A DNA stretch of 64,000 nt from positions 1-64,000 of the forward strand of contig CAVUCK010000006.1 in the NCBI GenBank assembly GCA_963739975.1. The letters run 5' to 3'. The first letter of the stretch is position 1, and every line of letters begins with the position of its first letter. The DNA comes from JALZMG01 sp963739975 (lineage in GTDB: Bacteria > Actinomycetota > Acidimicrobiia > Acidimicrobiales > Ilumatobacteraceae). Positions 8,351 through 17,949 of this stretch are shown one piece after another. The position numbers were made by a program, and so were the translations under genes. The notes under the pieces were generated by a model. That model made no database searches. It was not told the origin of the DNA and saw nothing but the letters and a program-made list of their open reading frames with translations.

Positions 8351-8592
8351 CCCGACTGGCCACGACCATCGACCGCTGGAGTGACGAGGTCCTCGCCTTC
8401 CACACCACCGGCGGCGCCAGCAACGGACCGACCGAAGCCGTGAACCTGCTCATCGAGAAGATCCGCCGCATCGGCCACGGCTACCGCAACTTCGACAACT
8501 ATCGACGTCGACTCCTCCTCGGCTGCGGAATCACATGGGTTACCGTCCCCACCCGCAGAATCCGAGGCCGTCAACCAGCGTTCGCCGCGTAG
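8328..8592 (+). pseudogene. ISL3-family transposase C-terminal remnant
   Basis: The frame reads VEIPELTRLATTIDRW, TGGASNGPTEAVNLLIEK and IRRIGHGYRNFDNYRRRLLL, which is the highly characteristic end of ISL3-family DDE transposases. It begins at the point where the hydrolase homology ends, and no upstream part of the transposase is present. This is the scar of an insertion followed by deletion. Confidence 0.85.
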
Positions 8593-8738
8593 AGCTCGTT
8601 ATCCGCAGAATGGCGAGGCCTCCGACTCGCGTGGTGGACCCTGTGAGCCAGGCACCGTCACGACCCGGCCCCAGCGTTCAACGCGCAGAGCCCCTTGTCG
8701 CCGAACGAGGGCAAAGCGCCACGTCTGTGCGGCGGAGC

Positions 8739-9260
8739 TCAAATCAATACGAAGTTGAACGTCGCTTCGCGCGTCGAGCCCGGAATGTACTGGACGATGC
8801 AGGCAGCATTGAACACGCCGTCGCCTTCGTTCATCGGATGGCCGGGAAAATAGAGCTGAGTTGTGAGCGTAGGACGCATGCGAGCCTTGACCTTCACATG
8901 GACATGAGCGGTGCGCCGCATGTTGAACTCTTGACCGGCGAACTCGAAATGATCCTCATAGTCGCTCGGAATGACGGTTTCGATGCAGTAGCGACCTTGG
9001 TCGTCGGTGTGCTGGTAACCGCGAAGCCGGTACCCGTCCACGTCGTAGGTCCCGTCGCCGTCGCACTGCCAAACGTCCATCCACGCGCCCGCCAACGGCC
9101 TGCCGGTCATCGCGGAGTGCACGCTTCCGGAGATCGTCACGGCCTCACCGACGGTGTCTGCCTCGACCAGACTCATGCGCCGCGGCGATCCAGGCAGCCA
9201 GTACGGCCCCTCGATTTGCTCTGGCGTCAGTGCGACTCGGGGAGTGCGCAAGGTGGACAC
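8739..9260 (-). CDS. Intradiol ring-cleavage dioxygenase family protein
   Basis: Predicted 173 aa. The non-haem Fe(III) ligands of protocatechuate/catechol intradiol dioxygenases can be placed: Tyr in EGPYWLP or GRYCIETVIP, and the two His in RRTAHVHVKV. The surrounding GAWMDVWQCDGDGTYD and GYQHTDDQGRY match the family's beta sandwich. The GTG at 9260 has GAGGGAG 6 nt upstream and is preferred over a start at 9320. The protein is shorter than classical PcaG/PcaH and stands alone, so the aromatic substrate cannot be assigned. Confidence 0.82.
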   Translation of the reverse strand: MSTLRTPRVALTPEQIEGPYWLPGSPRRMSLVEADTVGEAVTISGSVHSAMTGRPLAGAWMDVWQCDGDGTYDVDGYRLRGYQHTDDQGRYCIETVIPSDYEDHFEFAGQEFNMRRTAHVHVKVKARMRPTLTTQLYFPGHPMNEGDGVFNAACIVQYIPGSTREATFNFVLI

Positions 9261-9466
9261 GTACGTCTCCCTCTCTGGCGGCGACACGGTATTCGGAACG
9301 GAGGTGCGCGGCGTGTCCAATACTGCCGGCCAGATAGCGCGACGTCACGTGACCGCCACCGCGCTGGACGGCTTGCCGGAAGACGCCGGCGAGCACGCCG
9401 AGGATGACACACGGCACGGGCCGCCGACCGGTCTGGCCTCCGGTCGAGGACTGCCTGCGCCGCAGG

Positions 9467-12400
9467 TCATCCGCAGGCCGGATCGAAGGGTCGGTCGGGG
9501 AACAGTTCGGTCCATTCCTGGGTGGTGAGCTGGCGGCCGGCGGTGCGGCAAGCGTGATCGAGCCACGATGACGGACGAGTGTCGAACGCGTCGACCGACC
9601 GGTCGCTGTACATGGTCAGGAGCGTGTACCCATCCGATGCCCAGGTCGCCCGGACGCGGGCGTTCGGAGGCCCGGGCTGAAGCGTGCCGATGGAGCGACC
9701 GGACGCCGTCTCCCACATCCCGACGGTGCCGTCGTAGCTGCCCGACGCGAACCGTGTGCCGTCGTCCGCGAAGGTCACGCCGATGACGCGGCCGTTGTGG
9801 GCGACGACCGGTAAGCCTGTGAGCGTGGTCGTCATGGGGTCGATCCGGAGCACCCGTCCGTCGCCGTCGCCGGCGACCAGGAGCGAGCCGTCTGGGGAGA
9901 ACGCCAGTGCCGAGATGTCTGACTCGACGTCGATGGACCGCCGCGCACCGGTCGCCACATCGACGGTCCATACCGTCGGCGGATTGAAGGTAGCAACGGC
10001 CACGGTGGCGCCATCGGGGGTGACGGCGGTGACATCGACCGGAGCGCCGACGTCGATCATCCCGCTCCTGTGCGGCTCGAGGGTGACAGCGTCGAGTGGG
10101 ACGATCGTCGTGAGACCGGTCTGTACCCACAGCACGTCTCGTTCGCTCGTCACGGCCAACGGCAAGGCCTCCGTCTCCGACGCCACGGGGCCACGCTCGG
10201 CGAGAAGGGCGCCAGTCGCGACGTCCCACCGCCGGATCGCGCCGTCGCGCCCGCCCGTGATCACGGTGGTGCCGCCGCTCGGGAGCACCGCCAGCGCACC
10301 CCCGTGACCCGTCTCGATGGGCTCCGTCTCAACGGCGGCGTCGAGTCGATCGACGACGAGCAGATCGGTCTCGAACGGGATCGCGACGGCCGTCGATCCG
10401 TCGCTGGTCAACGAGAACCACTGACTCCTGGGGTCAGTGGAGCCGCGGGCCACCTCGCGCGCGACCGTGTCGTCGGCGGCGAGGTCCCAGGTGATGATCG
10501 TCCGGTCGAGGCTTGCGCTGAACACCTCGCTGTTGTCAGGACTGAAGGCACCGGCGACGACGGTGCCGGTGTGGCCGGCGAGCACGGCGATCTCGCGACC
10601 GTTCGATACGTCCCAGACTCGCACGGTGCGGTCGTCGCCGGCGGTCATCAGCAACGTGCCGTCGCGACTGAACGCCCGATGACGGATCCGTTGACTGTGG
10701 CCGCCGTCGAGATGTAGTCGCTCGCCGGTCCCGATGTCCACGAGATCAAGCGTCGCATCGTCTCCGGGAGCGTTGACGGCGAGTGTCCGGCCGTCGGGAG
10801 CGAACAGGCCCCCTCCGCCGTCGATCGTGGCCCGGCGCTCCCCCGTCTCCAGGTCGAGCACGGCCGTCGCTCCGCCCACGGAGACGGCGACGTGGTCGCC
10901 GGCTGCGTCGAAGCTGACGTCATCGTCGTCGCCCTGCGTGGCGTCGGGCAGCTCGATCGTGCGGGCGGGCGGACCTGGTCGGGCGACGTCCCAGACGGTC
11001 AACTCGGGAGTTGTCGCGGTGCCGTCCCTGGTCGGGGCGGCGACCAGCCACGTTCCGTCAGGACTGAAGGCGAGATCGCTGGCGGGGTGGCGCCGACCCG
11101 TGTACCGGGCGCGCTCCTGCAGCGTCGCCGCATCGACGACCACGACATCGAACGCCATCGAGGCAGGATCAGCGCTGTCCAATGGGGCACCGGCGTCGAC
11201 GGTGGCGAACGCCGTGCCGTCCACCGTCCACGTCAGCGCCTGCCGGGCCTCGTCAGCGGCAACGTGGCCGAGGAGCCGGCCTGACGTCGCGTCGTAGAGG
11301 GCCGTCCCGCTGGCGTTCTCGTTGACGGCGATCGTGGTGCCGTCCGGGCTCACCTCGAGCGCCACCAGCGGCGGTCCCTCACCGCCGACGGTCCTGCTGG
11401 CTTGCGGACTGCGTTGCACGGCACGCAGCAACGCCGCCCGGGTCGAGGCCGTGTCGCCCATCGAGTAGGCCTGGGCGGCGAGCAGCAACGACGTGTCGAG
11501 CTCGTCCTCCAGACCGGCCAGCGCTCCGATGCGCTCGGCGTCGGCCGTCAACGCTGCGGCGTCTGCCGTCTGCGCTGCCGCATCGGCTGAACGGGCCGCA
11601 GCGTCGGCGCGATCCGTCTCGCGGTTCGCCGCGGCCGCCTCGGCGTCAGCACGGTCGGCTTCTCGAAGCGCGGCGGCCGCCTGTGTGTCGGCCCGGTCGG
11701 CTTGGCGCACGGCCACCACGCCGGCGACCACCGCAGCGAGGAGGAGGGCGGCCAGGCCCATCAGGAGCGAGCGCAGCCTCCGGTTGATCCTGGAGTTGTG
11801 CTGCGCTTCCGCTCGGGCGCGCGCCAGTCGGCGATCCGACAACGCGACCGACGCGGCGACGAAATCGCGTTCGACGTCGAGCAGATCGGCCTCGTGCCCC
11901 GCCGAGCACCACTCGGACGTCGCCGCCAGCCGCGCCCCACGCAGGAGATCGCCATCGTCGCAGCCACCCTCTTCCCACATGGTCGCCGCCGCCGCCACCT
12001 GGTGATGCAGCCGCCGGCCGTCGACGTCCTCGGCCAGCCATCCGGCCAACCTCGGCCATTCACGCAAGAGCGCCTCATGGGCGATCTCGACGGTGCCATC
12101 GCCAGTCACCAGGAGTCGGTACTCGACCAGCGTCGTGAGCGCATCCACAGCTGCAACATCGCTCACAGCCGCCACGTCCTGCGGTCGAGTCCGCCGGCGG
12201 GTCTCCTCGCCGACGTTGCCGCTCGGATGCACCAGCCGGAGCAAGACCCGTCGAGCCGCAACCTGCGTCGCGACCGGCATCGATCCCCACGCATCCTCGG
12301 CGAGCTGGGCGATCGCCCCCGACACACGCCCCGCCGCGACATAACCGGCCACCGTCAGCCCGGCAACCGTTCGCCGGTCCCACGTCGCCGCCAGAGCTGT

Positions 12401-14737
12401 GGACACGAGCGGAAGGGTGCCGACCTCACCGGCGAGGTCGGCGACGATCTCATCGGTGAGTGCCGGTTCGACAGCGACACCGGCGCGTCGCGCCGGGCCC
12501 TCGACGACACGGCGCATCTCCGTGGCGTTCAGCGAGCCGACCAGCACGGTGGCTTCGGTCAGGCGAGCCGTCATCGCTGGGTGCTCGGCCAGCTGGCCGA
12601 ACTGGTCGGATCGCACGACGATCACTACCCGCGTCCGGCCGTCATCGACGAGGCGGCACAGCTTGTCGAGGAACTGGCCTCGATCATCCGCACCGACGCC
12701 CAGCGTGTACAGCTCTTCGAACTGGTCGACGACGAGGACCTGCGTCGCATCACCGTCCCAACCAGCGAGCGCATCCGCCAACGTGGCTCGGGGATCGTCG
12801 CCCGGGGTGAGCGTGGCCCGCTTCCAGCCCTCGCTGCCGGGCAGCGCACCACGTGACAGCGCGGCGAGCACGCCCGCTTGCACCAGGGACGACTTGCCGC
12901 TCCCCGACGGGCCGACCACCGCCACCAGATCAGTCGACGCCAGCCTGACGACAAGCTCGGCCACGAGGCGGTCACGTCCGAAGAAGATCTCGGCGTCGTG
13001 CTCCTCGTAGTGCATCAGGCCGGGATACGGATTGTCGTCGCCCGCGCTCCCGGCGGGGCGGCGGTCGTACCGGCGACGCTGCTCGACCAACTGCCGCAAC
13101 CCCAGCACCGCATCGGTCGCCGCAGTCCGCGACCAGGTCCGGGCCCGCCGCGCGACGTCCAGTCGCTCGACCTCCGCCCCGAGGCGTTCGACGGCGGACC
13201 GTTCGGCGACATCGGCCGCGCTCCGGTGAACCGCCAGCGGCAGTCCGGCGCTCTGCTCGAGCACCGTCGACACGTCATCGCTCGACCAACTCTCGACCCC
13301 ATACAGGTCGCAGATCGCTGCGACCGCGGCGCGATCCAGTCCGCCGAGCACCACCTGGCGATCGGCGGCGCCGGCCGTGAGATCGTCGGTGCGGAAGGCA
13401 CCGACGATCAGCATCGGCGCCGAGCTGCACCACTCGGCCAGCTCGGCGACTGCGGACAGAGTGTCGCCGTCGGCGAGGTGGAGATCATCGAACACCATCA
13501 GGATCGGCCGGCCATCACCCCACGCCGCAAGGTGGCGGGCCGCGGCGACCGCCAAGCCGTCCGAACCGGGGACGACCTCGGCCATGGAGGTGCCCTGACT
13601 GCGCAGGGCCGCATCGAACAGGGGGCGCGGTCCGACCAGCGCATGGTCGCACCGCGCGTACAGGACCACTCCGTCCCGCTCGCCCACGTACGCCGCCATC
13701 TCGGCGACGAGCCGTGTCTTGCCGACCCCCTCCGGCCCGACCACCGACACGAACCCGCCACGCCCATGCCGGCAGCTCGACCACCAGTCGAGGAGCGCCG
13801 ACAGCTCGACGTCGCGGCCGACGAACGCCGGCCCGGCGGAGTCGAGCGCCGGCGGCACCTGCCGAAGCGGTGGGGCCGGGCGAATCGACAGCAGCCCGAG
13901 GTCATGGTCGAGGATGGCGGCCTCGAGGTGGCGCAAGCCTGGTCCCGGCTCGACCCCCATCTCCTCCACGAGGACCCGCCGGACCCGTTTGTATGCCGCG
14001 AGCGCGTCGGTCTGGCGGCCGACTCGGTACAGGCACAGCATCAGCTGCTCCCAGAAGCGTTCGCGGTACGGGTGGTCGACGACCAACCCCTCCAGCTCGG
14101 CGACGAGCATCACGTCGGGCCCAGCGGCGAGATCGACATCGATCCGCCGCTCGATCGTCGCCAGCCGCAGCGCATCCAGGCGCCGGCCGTCCTGGGCGCA
14201 GATCGGCACGTCCTCGAAGCCCTCGTACGCCGCGCCGCGCCACAGGCCCAGCGCGGCTCGCAACGTGGCGCCGTCGTCGGCGTCTCGGCCGCCCGGGCCG
14301 ATGAGCTCCTCGAACCGACGTGCGTCGAGTTGCGCAGGCGGGACAGCAAGCGTGTACGCGCGCCCCATGGTGACGATCGATCCGTGCTGGCGCGCCGCCC
14401 GACCGGGTTCGAGCCGGCGGCGCAACCGGGCGACGTGAGCGTGCAACGTGCGCTCGGCGCTCGCCGGGGGATCTCCAGGCCACAACCCCTCGATCAAGAC
14501 GTCGACGCCGACCGGCTGACCGATGCGGGCGATCAGTTGGGCGAGCAGGACGCTCTCACGTCCGACCGGGATGGGAACCGGACCACCCGGCCCGACCACC
14601 ATCAGCGGTCCCAGCACACCGATCGACACGGCGCCGTCGGCGCCGTCAGCAGAACCGGTCCACTGCGTGGTGATGCCGGAAGAGCGTAGATGGGCCGGCC
14701 CTGCGCGGCCGTCAACGAACTCCGACCGCCGTCCCAT
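9467..14737 (-). CDS. Giant SARP regulator: wHTH-BTAD, two P-loop NTPases, TM segment, WD40 propeller
   Basis: About 1,757 aa. In order: a winged-helix DNA-binding domain (about 42-120, VGVLGPLMVVG start); a BTAD helical domain (about 142-269); an AAA/STAND ATPase with GPEGVGKT near residue 334; and a second NTPase of nSTAND1 type, which begins NPYPGLMHYEEHDAEIFFGR with GPSGSGKSSL near 608 and Walker B VLVVDQFEELY near 664. A single hydrophobic helix LLMGLAALLLAAVVAGVVAV follows (about 986-1010), then an Ala/Asp-rich coiled coil to about 1075. At least six WD40 blades (VWDVSNG, ITWDLAADD, RRWDVATGA) run to the end. One membrane crossing would put the propeller outside the cell. AfsR-like proteins have a single NTPase; two is unusual. 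The start is uncertain. Confidence 0.82.
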   Translation of the reverse strand: MGRRSEFVDGRAGPAHLRSSGITTQWTGSADGADGAVSIGVLGPLMVVGPGGPVPIPVGRESVLLAQLIARIGQPVGVDVLIEGLWPGDPPASAERTLHAHVARLRRRLEPGRAARQHGSIVTMGRAYTLAVPPAQLDARRFEELIGPGGRDADDGATLRAALGLWRGAAYEGFEDVPICAQDGRRLDALRLATIERRIDVDLAAGPDVMLVAELEGLVVDHPYRERFWEQLMLCLYRVGRQTDALAAYKRVRRVLVEEMGVEPGPGLRHLEAAILDHDLGLLSIRPAPPLRQVPPALDSAGPAFVGRDVELSALLDWWSSCRHGRGGFVSVVGPEGVGKTRLVAEMAAYVGERDGVVLYARCDHALVGPRPLFDAALRSQGTSMAEVVPGSDGLAVAAARHLAAWGDGRPILMVFDDLHLADGDTLSAVAELAEWCSSAPMLIVGAFRTDDLTAGAADRQVVLGGLDRAAVAAICDLYGVESWSSDDVSTVLEQSAGLPLAVHRSAADVAERSAVERLGAEVERLDVARRARTWSRTAATDAVLGLRQLVEQRRRYDRRPAGSAGDDNPYPGLMHYEEHDAEIFFGRDRLVAELVVRLASTDLVAVVGPSGSGKSSLVQAGVLAALSRGALPGSEGWKRATLTPGDDPRATLADALAGWDGDATQVLVVDQFEELYTLGVGADDRGQFLDKLCRLVDDGRTRVVIVVRSDQFGQLAEHPAMTARLTEATVLVGSLNATEMRRVVEGPARRAGVAVEPALTDEIVADLAGEVGTLPLVSTALAATWDRRTVAGLTVAGYVAAGRVSGAIAQLAEDAWGSMPVATQVAARRVLLRLVHPSGNVGEETRRRTRPQDVAAVSDVAAVDALTTLVEYRLLVTGDGTVEIAHEALLREWPRLAGWLAEDVDGRRLHHQVAAAATMWEEGGCDDGDLLRGARLAATSEWCSAGHEADLLDVERDFVAASVALSDRRLARARAEAQHNSRINRRLRSLLMGLAALLLAAVVAGVVAVRQADRADTQAAAALREADRADAEAAAANRETDRADAAARSADAAAQTADAAALTADAERIGALAGLEDELDTSLLLAAQAYSMGDTASTRAALLRAVQRSPQASRTVGGEGPPLVALEVSPDGTTIAVNENASGTALYDATSGRLLGHVAADEARQALTWTVDGTAFATVDAGAPLDSADPASMAFDVVVVDAATLQERARYTGRRHPASDLAFSPDGTWLVAAPTRDGTATTPELTVWDVARPGPPARTIELPDATQGDDDDVSFDAAGDHVAVSVGGATAVLDLETGERRATIDGGGGLFAPDGRTLAVNAPGDDATLDLVDIGTGERLHLDGGHSQRIRHRAFSRDGTLLMTAGDDRTVRVWDVSNGREIAVLAGHTGTVVAGAFSPDNSEVFSASLDRTIITWDLAADDTVAREVARGSTDPRSQWFSLTSDGSTAVAIPFETDLLVVDRLDAAVETEPIETGHGGALAVLPSGGTTVITGGRDGAIRRWDVATGALLAERGPVASETEALPLAVTSERDVLWVQTGLTTIVPLDAVTLEPHRSGMIDVGAPVDVTAVTPDGATVAVATFNPPTVWTVDVATGARRSIDVESDISALAFSPDGSLLVAGDGDGRVLRIDPMTTTLTGLPVVAHNGRVIGVTFADDGTRFASGSYDGTVGMWETASGRSIGTLQPGPPNARVRATWASDGYTLLTMYSDRSVDAFDTRPSSWLDHACRTAGRQLTTQEWTELFPDRPFDPACG

Positions 14738-14877
14738 GCCACCATCCGCGTCGGTCCTCGAGGTCGAGCGAGCCACCGCACGACAGCATTGCCATCGCCC
14801 GGTTGCACGGCAGTTGCAGCCCTCGTCAGCGACGGGGCTGCAACCGACGCGCAACCGCCGTCGGGGAAGGTCGTCGC

Positions 14878-16056
14878 ATGCAGCAGCAGCATCTGACGGC
14901 CGGGTTCAGGAACGGTTCACGCTGGTTCGCCGTCGCCGTGACCCTCGCCACCGCAACCATCGCATGCGGCGGTGACGACGACACCGCTGACGAATCCCGG
15001 CCGGAGCCCAGCTCGAACCAACCGGCGACGGACGCGACGGACTCGACCACCAACGATCCAACGACGTCCGACCGTGCCGAGACGTCAACGCCGTCCCCCG
15101 AGACCACCGAGGCCGACGGCGACGCCACTACCACCCTCGACGAGACGGAAACATCCGTCGACACACCGACCTCCACCTCACCTCCTTCGCCGCCGACCTC
15201 AGCGGCCGAGGCGCCCACCTCGCCGACGGAGGTTCCGATGCCCACCCTGCTCGCCTTCGGCAAGGGGGTTGAGGACACGGGGGGGACCGGACGGCGCCTG
15301 GTCAACATCTTCCTCGCCGCGCCCGACGGGTCGGGCATCCGCCAACTCACCAACGCGACGGCGTTCGACGCCTGCCCCGACTTCTCGCCCGACGCCAGCG
15401 AGATCGCCTTCTGCAGCGACCGGTCCGGCGCCTTCGAGATCTGGACCGTGCCCACCGCTGGTGGCGACCCCAAGCAGCTGACGAACGCCGGCGGGGCGCT
15501 GACCTTCCCCGACTTCTCCCCCGACGGCACCCTCATCGCCTTCTCGGGCCGAACCGATCCGAGCGCCGCTGAGGACACCGGCGAGATCTGGGTGATCCGT
15601 CGCGACGGAACCGGTCTGACCCAACTCACCAGCGACCCCACCGTCGACGAGTTGCCGGCGTTCTCCCCGGATGGCGACCAGATCCTCTTCATCAGCGCCC
15701 GCACCGGCACTCCCCAACTGTGGGTCATGTCAAGCGACGGCTCCAGCGCGACCCAGCTCACATTTGATCCCATCGCCAAGGAACAGCTTCCGGAATGGAG
15801 CCCTGACGGTTCACGCATCGCCTTCGCCGCCGGAGGCGACATCTACGTGATGAACGCCGACGGGAGCACGGTGCAGCAGTTGACGACCGGCACTCCCGAC
15901 GACTTCGGGCCGGCCTGGTCGCCAGACGGGAAGGAGATCGCCTTCGTCAGCGGGGTCAGCGAGATCGACCGTGGCCTGTACGCCATCGGCGCCGACGGGA
16001 CGGGACTGCGGCCGATCGCCACCGGCGGCCTCCACTACGTCCCCGACTGGAGCTGA
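14878..16056 (+). CDS. TolB-like beta-propeller lipoprotein
   Basis: Predicted 392 aa. The ATG at 14878 follows GGGGAAGG. The signal peptide FAVAVTLATATIACGG ends in a lipobox-like IAC, so the protein is probably lipid-anchored outside the membrane. Residues 25-125 are a Thr/Ser/Glu/Pro-rich spacer. Residues 130-392 hold six WD40-like (PD40) repeats with the hallmark FSPDGxxIAF, for example FSPDASEIAFCSDRSG and WSPDGKEIAFVSG. Proteins of this type bind other envelope proteins or carbohydrates. It is divergent from the SARP regulator, which also ends in a propeller, so the two may work together. That link is inferred from position only. Confidence 0.85.
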   Translation: MQQQHLTAGFRNGSRWFAVAVTLATATIACGGDDDTADESRPEPSSNQPATDATDSTTNDPTTSDRAETSTPSPETTEADGDATTTLDETETSVDTPTSTSPPSPPTSAAEAPTSPTEVPMPTLLAFGKGVEDTGGTGRRLVNIFLAAPDGSGIRQLTNATAFDACPDFSPDASEIAFCSDRSGAFEIWTVPTAGGDPKQLTNAGGALTFPDFSPDGTLIAFSGRTDPSAAEDTGEIWVIRRDGTGLTQLTSDPTVDELPAFSPDGDQILFISARTGTPQLWVMSSDGSSATQLTFDPIAKEQLPEWSPDGSRIAFAAGGDIYVMNADGSTVQQLTTGTPDDFGPAWSPDGKEIAFVSGVSEIDRGLYAIGADGTGLRPIATGGLHYVPDWS

Positions 16057-16062
16057 TCCGAC

Positions 16063-16350
16063 ATGCCGAATCGCGCCGCCAAGGCGTGGAGTCCCGACGG
16101 CACTCGCATCGCCGACACCGCAAACGACGACATCTCCATCATCGACATCGCGCTCGGCGCAAGACAACAGCTGACGACCGACCCGGCGGACGAGCTCGGT
16201 CCGAGGTGGTCCCCCGCCGCCGCCGCGATCGCCTTCGTCAGCTCGACCGAGCCGGCCCGCCACCTCATCGCCGGAACGCTCGACAGATCAGATCAGCGCC
16301 TCACTCCGAGCGACGACGACCCCGGCGCCCCCGACCAGGAACAGGCATGA
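16063..16350 (+). CDS. Short TolB-like repeat protein, continuation or fragment
   Basis: Predicted 95 aa, ATG 7 nt after the preceding stop. It contains one and a half PD40 repeats (AWSPDGTRIADTANDD, WSPAAAAIAFVSS) and no signal peptide. It looks like the last blades of the preceding propeller, separated by a stop codon, or a decayed duplicate. Without a signal it could not fold outside on its own. Possibly not functional. Confidence 0.5.
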   Translation: MPNRAAKAWSPDGTRIADTANDDISIIDIALGARQQLTTDPADELGPRWSPAAAAIAFVSSTEPARHLIAGTLDRSDQRLTPSDDDPGAPDQEQA

Positions 16351-17058
16351 GGCGACGACAGGACTCAGCAAACGCCAACGTCGAAGACGTAGGCGCTGCA
16401 GCCGGACTCGGGGTCGACGCTGCCGTCACGATCGCCGCTGCGATCATCGCCGGGACGCTGCGCTCGCCCGGGAAAGTGACCCAACTTCTGCCACCACCCC
16501 CGGATCGAGTGGACCACATCGAGTCTCGCCGTCAGCCGACCAGGGACGTGTAGAAGGTCCGGCCGACCACCAGCCGTCGGAATCCGAACCACATCAACAA
16601 CGACGACCACATAGAACAACGCCAGCGAGCGTCGGCCTCAAGGCCCCGGTCGCGCCCGACCGGCGTTTCGGGACCGTAACTTCCTACGACGCGAAAGAGC
16701 GGTTGTAGCATTTGGCAGCCCTCTCGAAGTGAAGTCACCGTCGGGATCGACGGAGGTCCTGCGGGCCTAAGTCCGGACGGAGAGTGGGTTGCATTTCGGT
16801 GACGCACGAGGGCACGCACAACGTCGACTCCCCGGCGCTCCCGGCGACCCGGACGCAGCGTCGATCTGCGAGGCGCGGCCCAGGTCAGGGCCGTCAACGG
16901 GACGCTCGTCGAGCAGCTTCAGCTGTTCGACGACGCCAGTTTCCGGCTCTCAGGTCGGTCGACTTCATGGCGCTTGATCGACAGTCCGAACGCCTTCGGG
17001 AACCGTGCCGGATCCGCCCAGTTCGACAGTTCGGTGGCCCGCACCGTCACAGCCGCCG
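16351..17058. other. Long stretch without a recognisable gene
   Basis: Open frames are short, lack ribosome binding sites and match nothing I know. A rightward frame around 16865-17060 (NGTLVEQLQLFDDASFRLSG) has a protein-like composition but no plausible start, and may be a gene remnant. No repeat or RNA gene was seen. Confidence 0.4.
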
Positions 17059-17796
17059 TCATGAGGATCGAATGGCGAGCGAGGCGCACGGCCGTCGTCG
17101 GGCCTCTCGTTGGCGCAGCGCACGCCGGCGCGTCGGGGAATCCGGAAACAACGTCCTAATGACCTCGTGGTCAGTACTGATCAGGCGGCGTTGGCTCCCC
17201 GCCGCTCGGGCCGGCATTCGTTGCATGATCCACGTCGCGGGCGCGCCGTGTGGCAGGTCCGTGACTGTCAACGAGGCGACGAACCCAAGCCGTTCGTAGA
17301 ACGAGACGTTGCGCTCGTCGCTCGTTTCCAACCCGGCGATGAGCGATGCGTCGTCACACTGCTCAAGTACCGGACGCAGGACGGCGCTCCCAAGCCCCTC
17401 ACCCTGTCGTGCCGGCAGCGTGCCCATCGTCGCCAGGTGCCAGTCGGGCTCGATGGGTGTGAGCGCAGCGAGCGCCTCGCTCGCAGCCGCCACGGCTTCA
17501 ACGTGAGCACCGAAGGCCGACACGCTCGCTGCGTTGAGTTCGGCGTGATCGACGTCGGTGAGGCGTGCGCGCGCGCCTCGGGGTACCCATATCGCGACCG
17601 AGGCCGCATCGTCGACGACCCACACCTCTCCGAACGGAAACGCGATCGCGTGAAGGTCGGCGCGGTACATGAGGGCCAACCTTTCGGGTCGATCGTCGAA
17701 GGGTACGGCCCAACGCTCCCACACGTAGTCGCGGTGGGAGATGACGAGCGTGGCCACCACGGCGTCGATGTCACCGGCCCCCACTCGTTCGATCAT
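17059..17796 (-). CDS. GNAT family N-acetyltransferase
   Basis: Predicted 245 aa from the ATG at 17796 (MIERVGAGDIDAVVATLVIS), with alternative in-frame starts up to 17853. The acetyl-CoA region reads ATMGTLPARQGEGLGSAVLR, followed by LETSDERNVSFYERLGF, the typical GNAT C-terminal half. The C-terminal 40 residues are Arg-rich and unlike the family, so the original stop may have been lost. It stands alone downstream of the broken sigma factor gene; the substrate is unknown. Confidence 0.78.
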   Translation of the reverse strand: MIERVGAGDIDAVVATLVISHRDYVWERWAVPFDDRPERLALMYRADLHAIAFPFGEVWVVDDAASVAIWVPRGARARLTDVDHAELNAASVSAFGAHVEAVAAASEALAALTPIEPDWHLATMGTLPARQGEGLGSAVLRPVLEQCDDASLIAGLETSDERNVSFYERLGFVASLTVTDLPHGAPATWIMQRMPARAAGSQRRLISTDHEVIRTLFPDSPTRRRALRQREARRRPCASLAIRSS

Positions 17797-17949
17797 CTGG
17801 AGTTCCACCGTAGATCCAACGGCTGTTCCGGCCCCAGGGTGACCATCCAGCACGGTCGGTCCGTTCGTACGTCGAAGATGGTTCGTCGGATATCAGCGCG
17901 AGGTTGGCGTCGGCCTCGGAGGCCGGGCTCTGGCTGGGCCGGTCGTAAG

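Noticed and set aside
12878..14689. Long rightward open frame opposite the SARP gene
   Set aside because: It lies entirely antisense to recognisable SARP, BTAD and ATPase motifs and has an Arg/His/Pro/Gln-rich translation typical of a high-GC shadow frame.
16865..17159. Possible rightward gene with protein-like composition
   Set aside because: No start codon with a ribosome binding site, no known motif, and it overlaps the end of the GNAT gene on the other strand.
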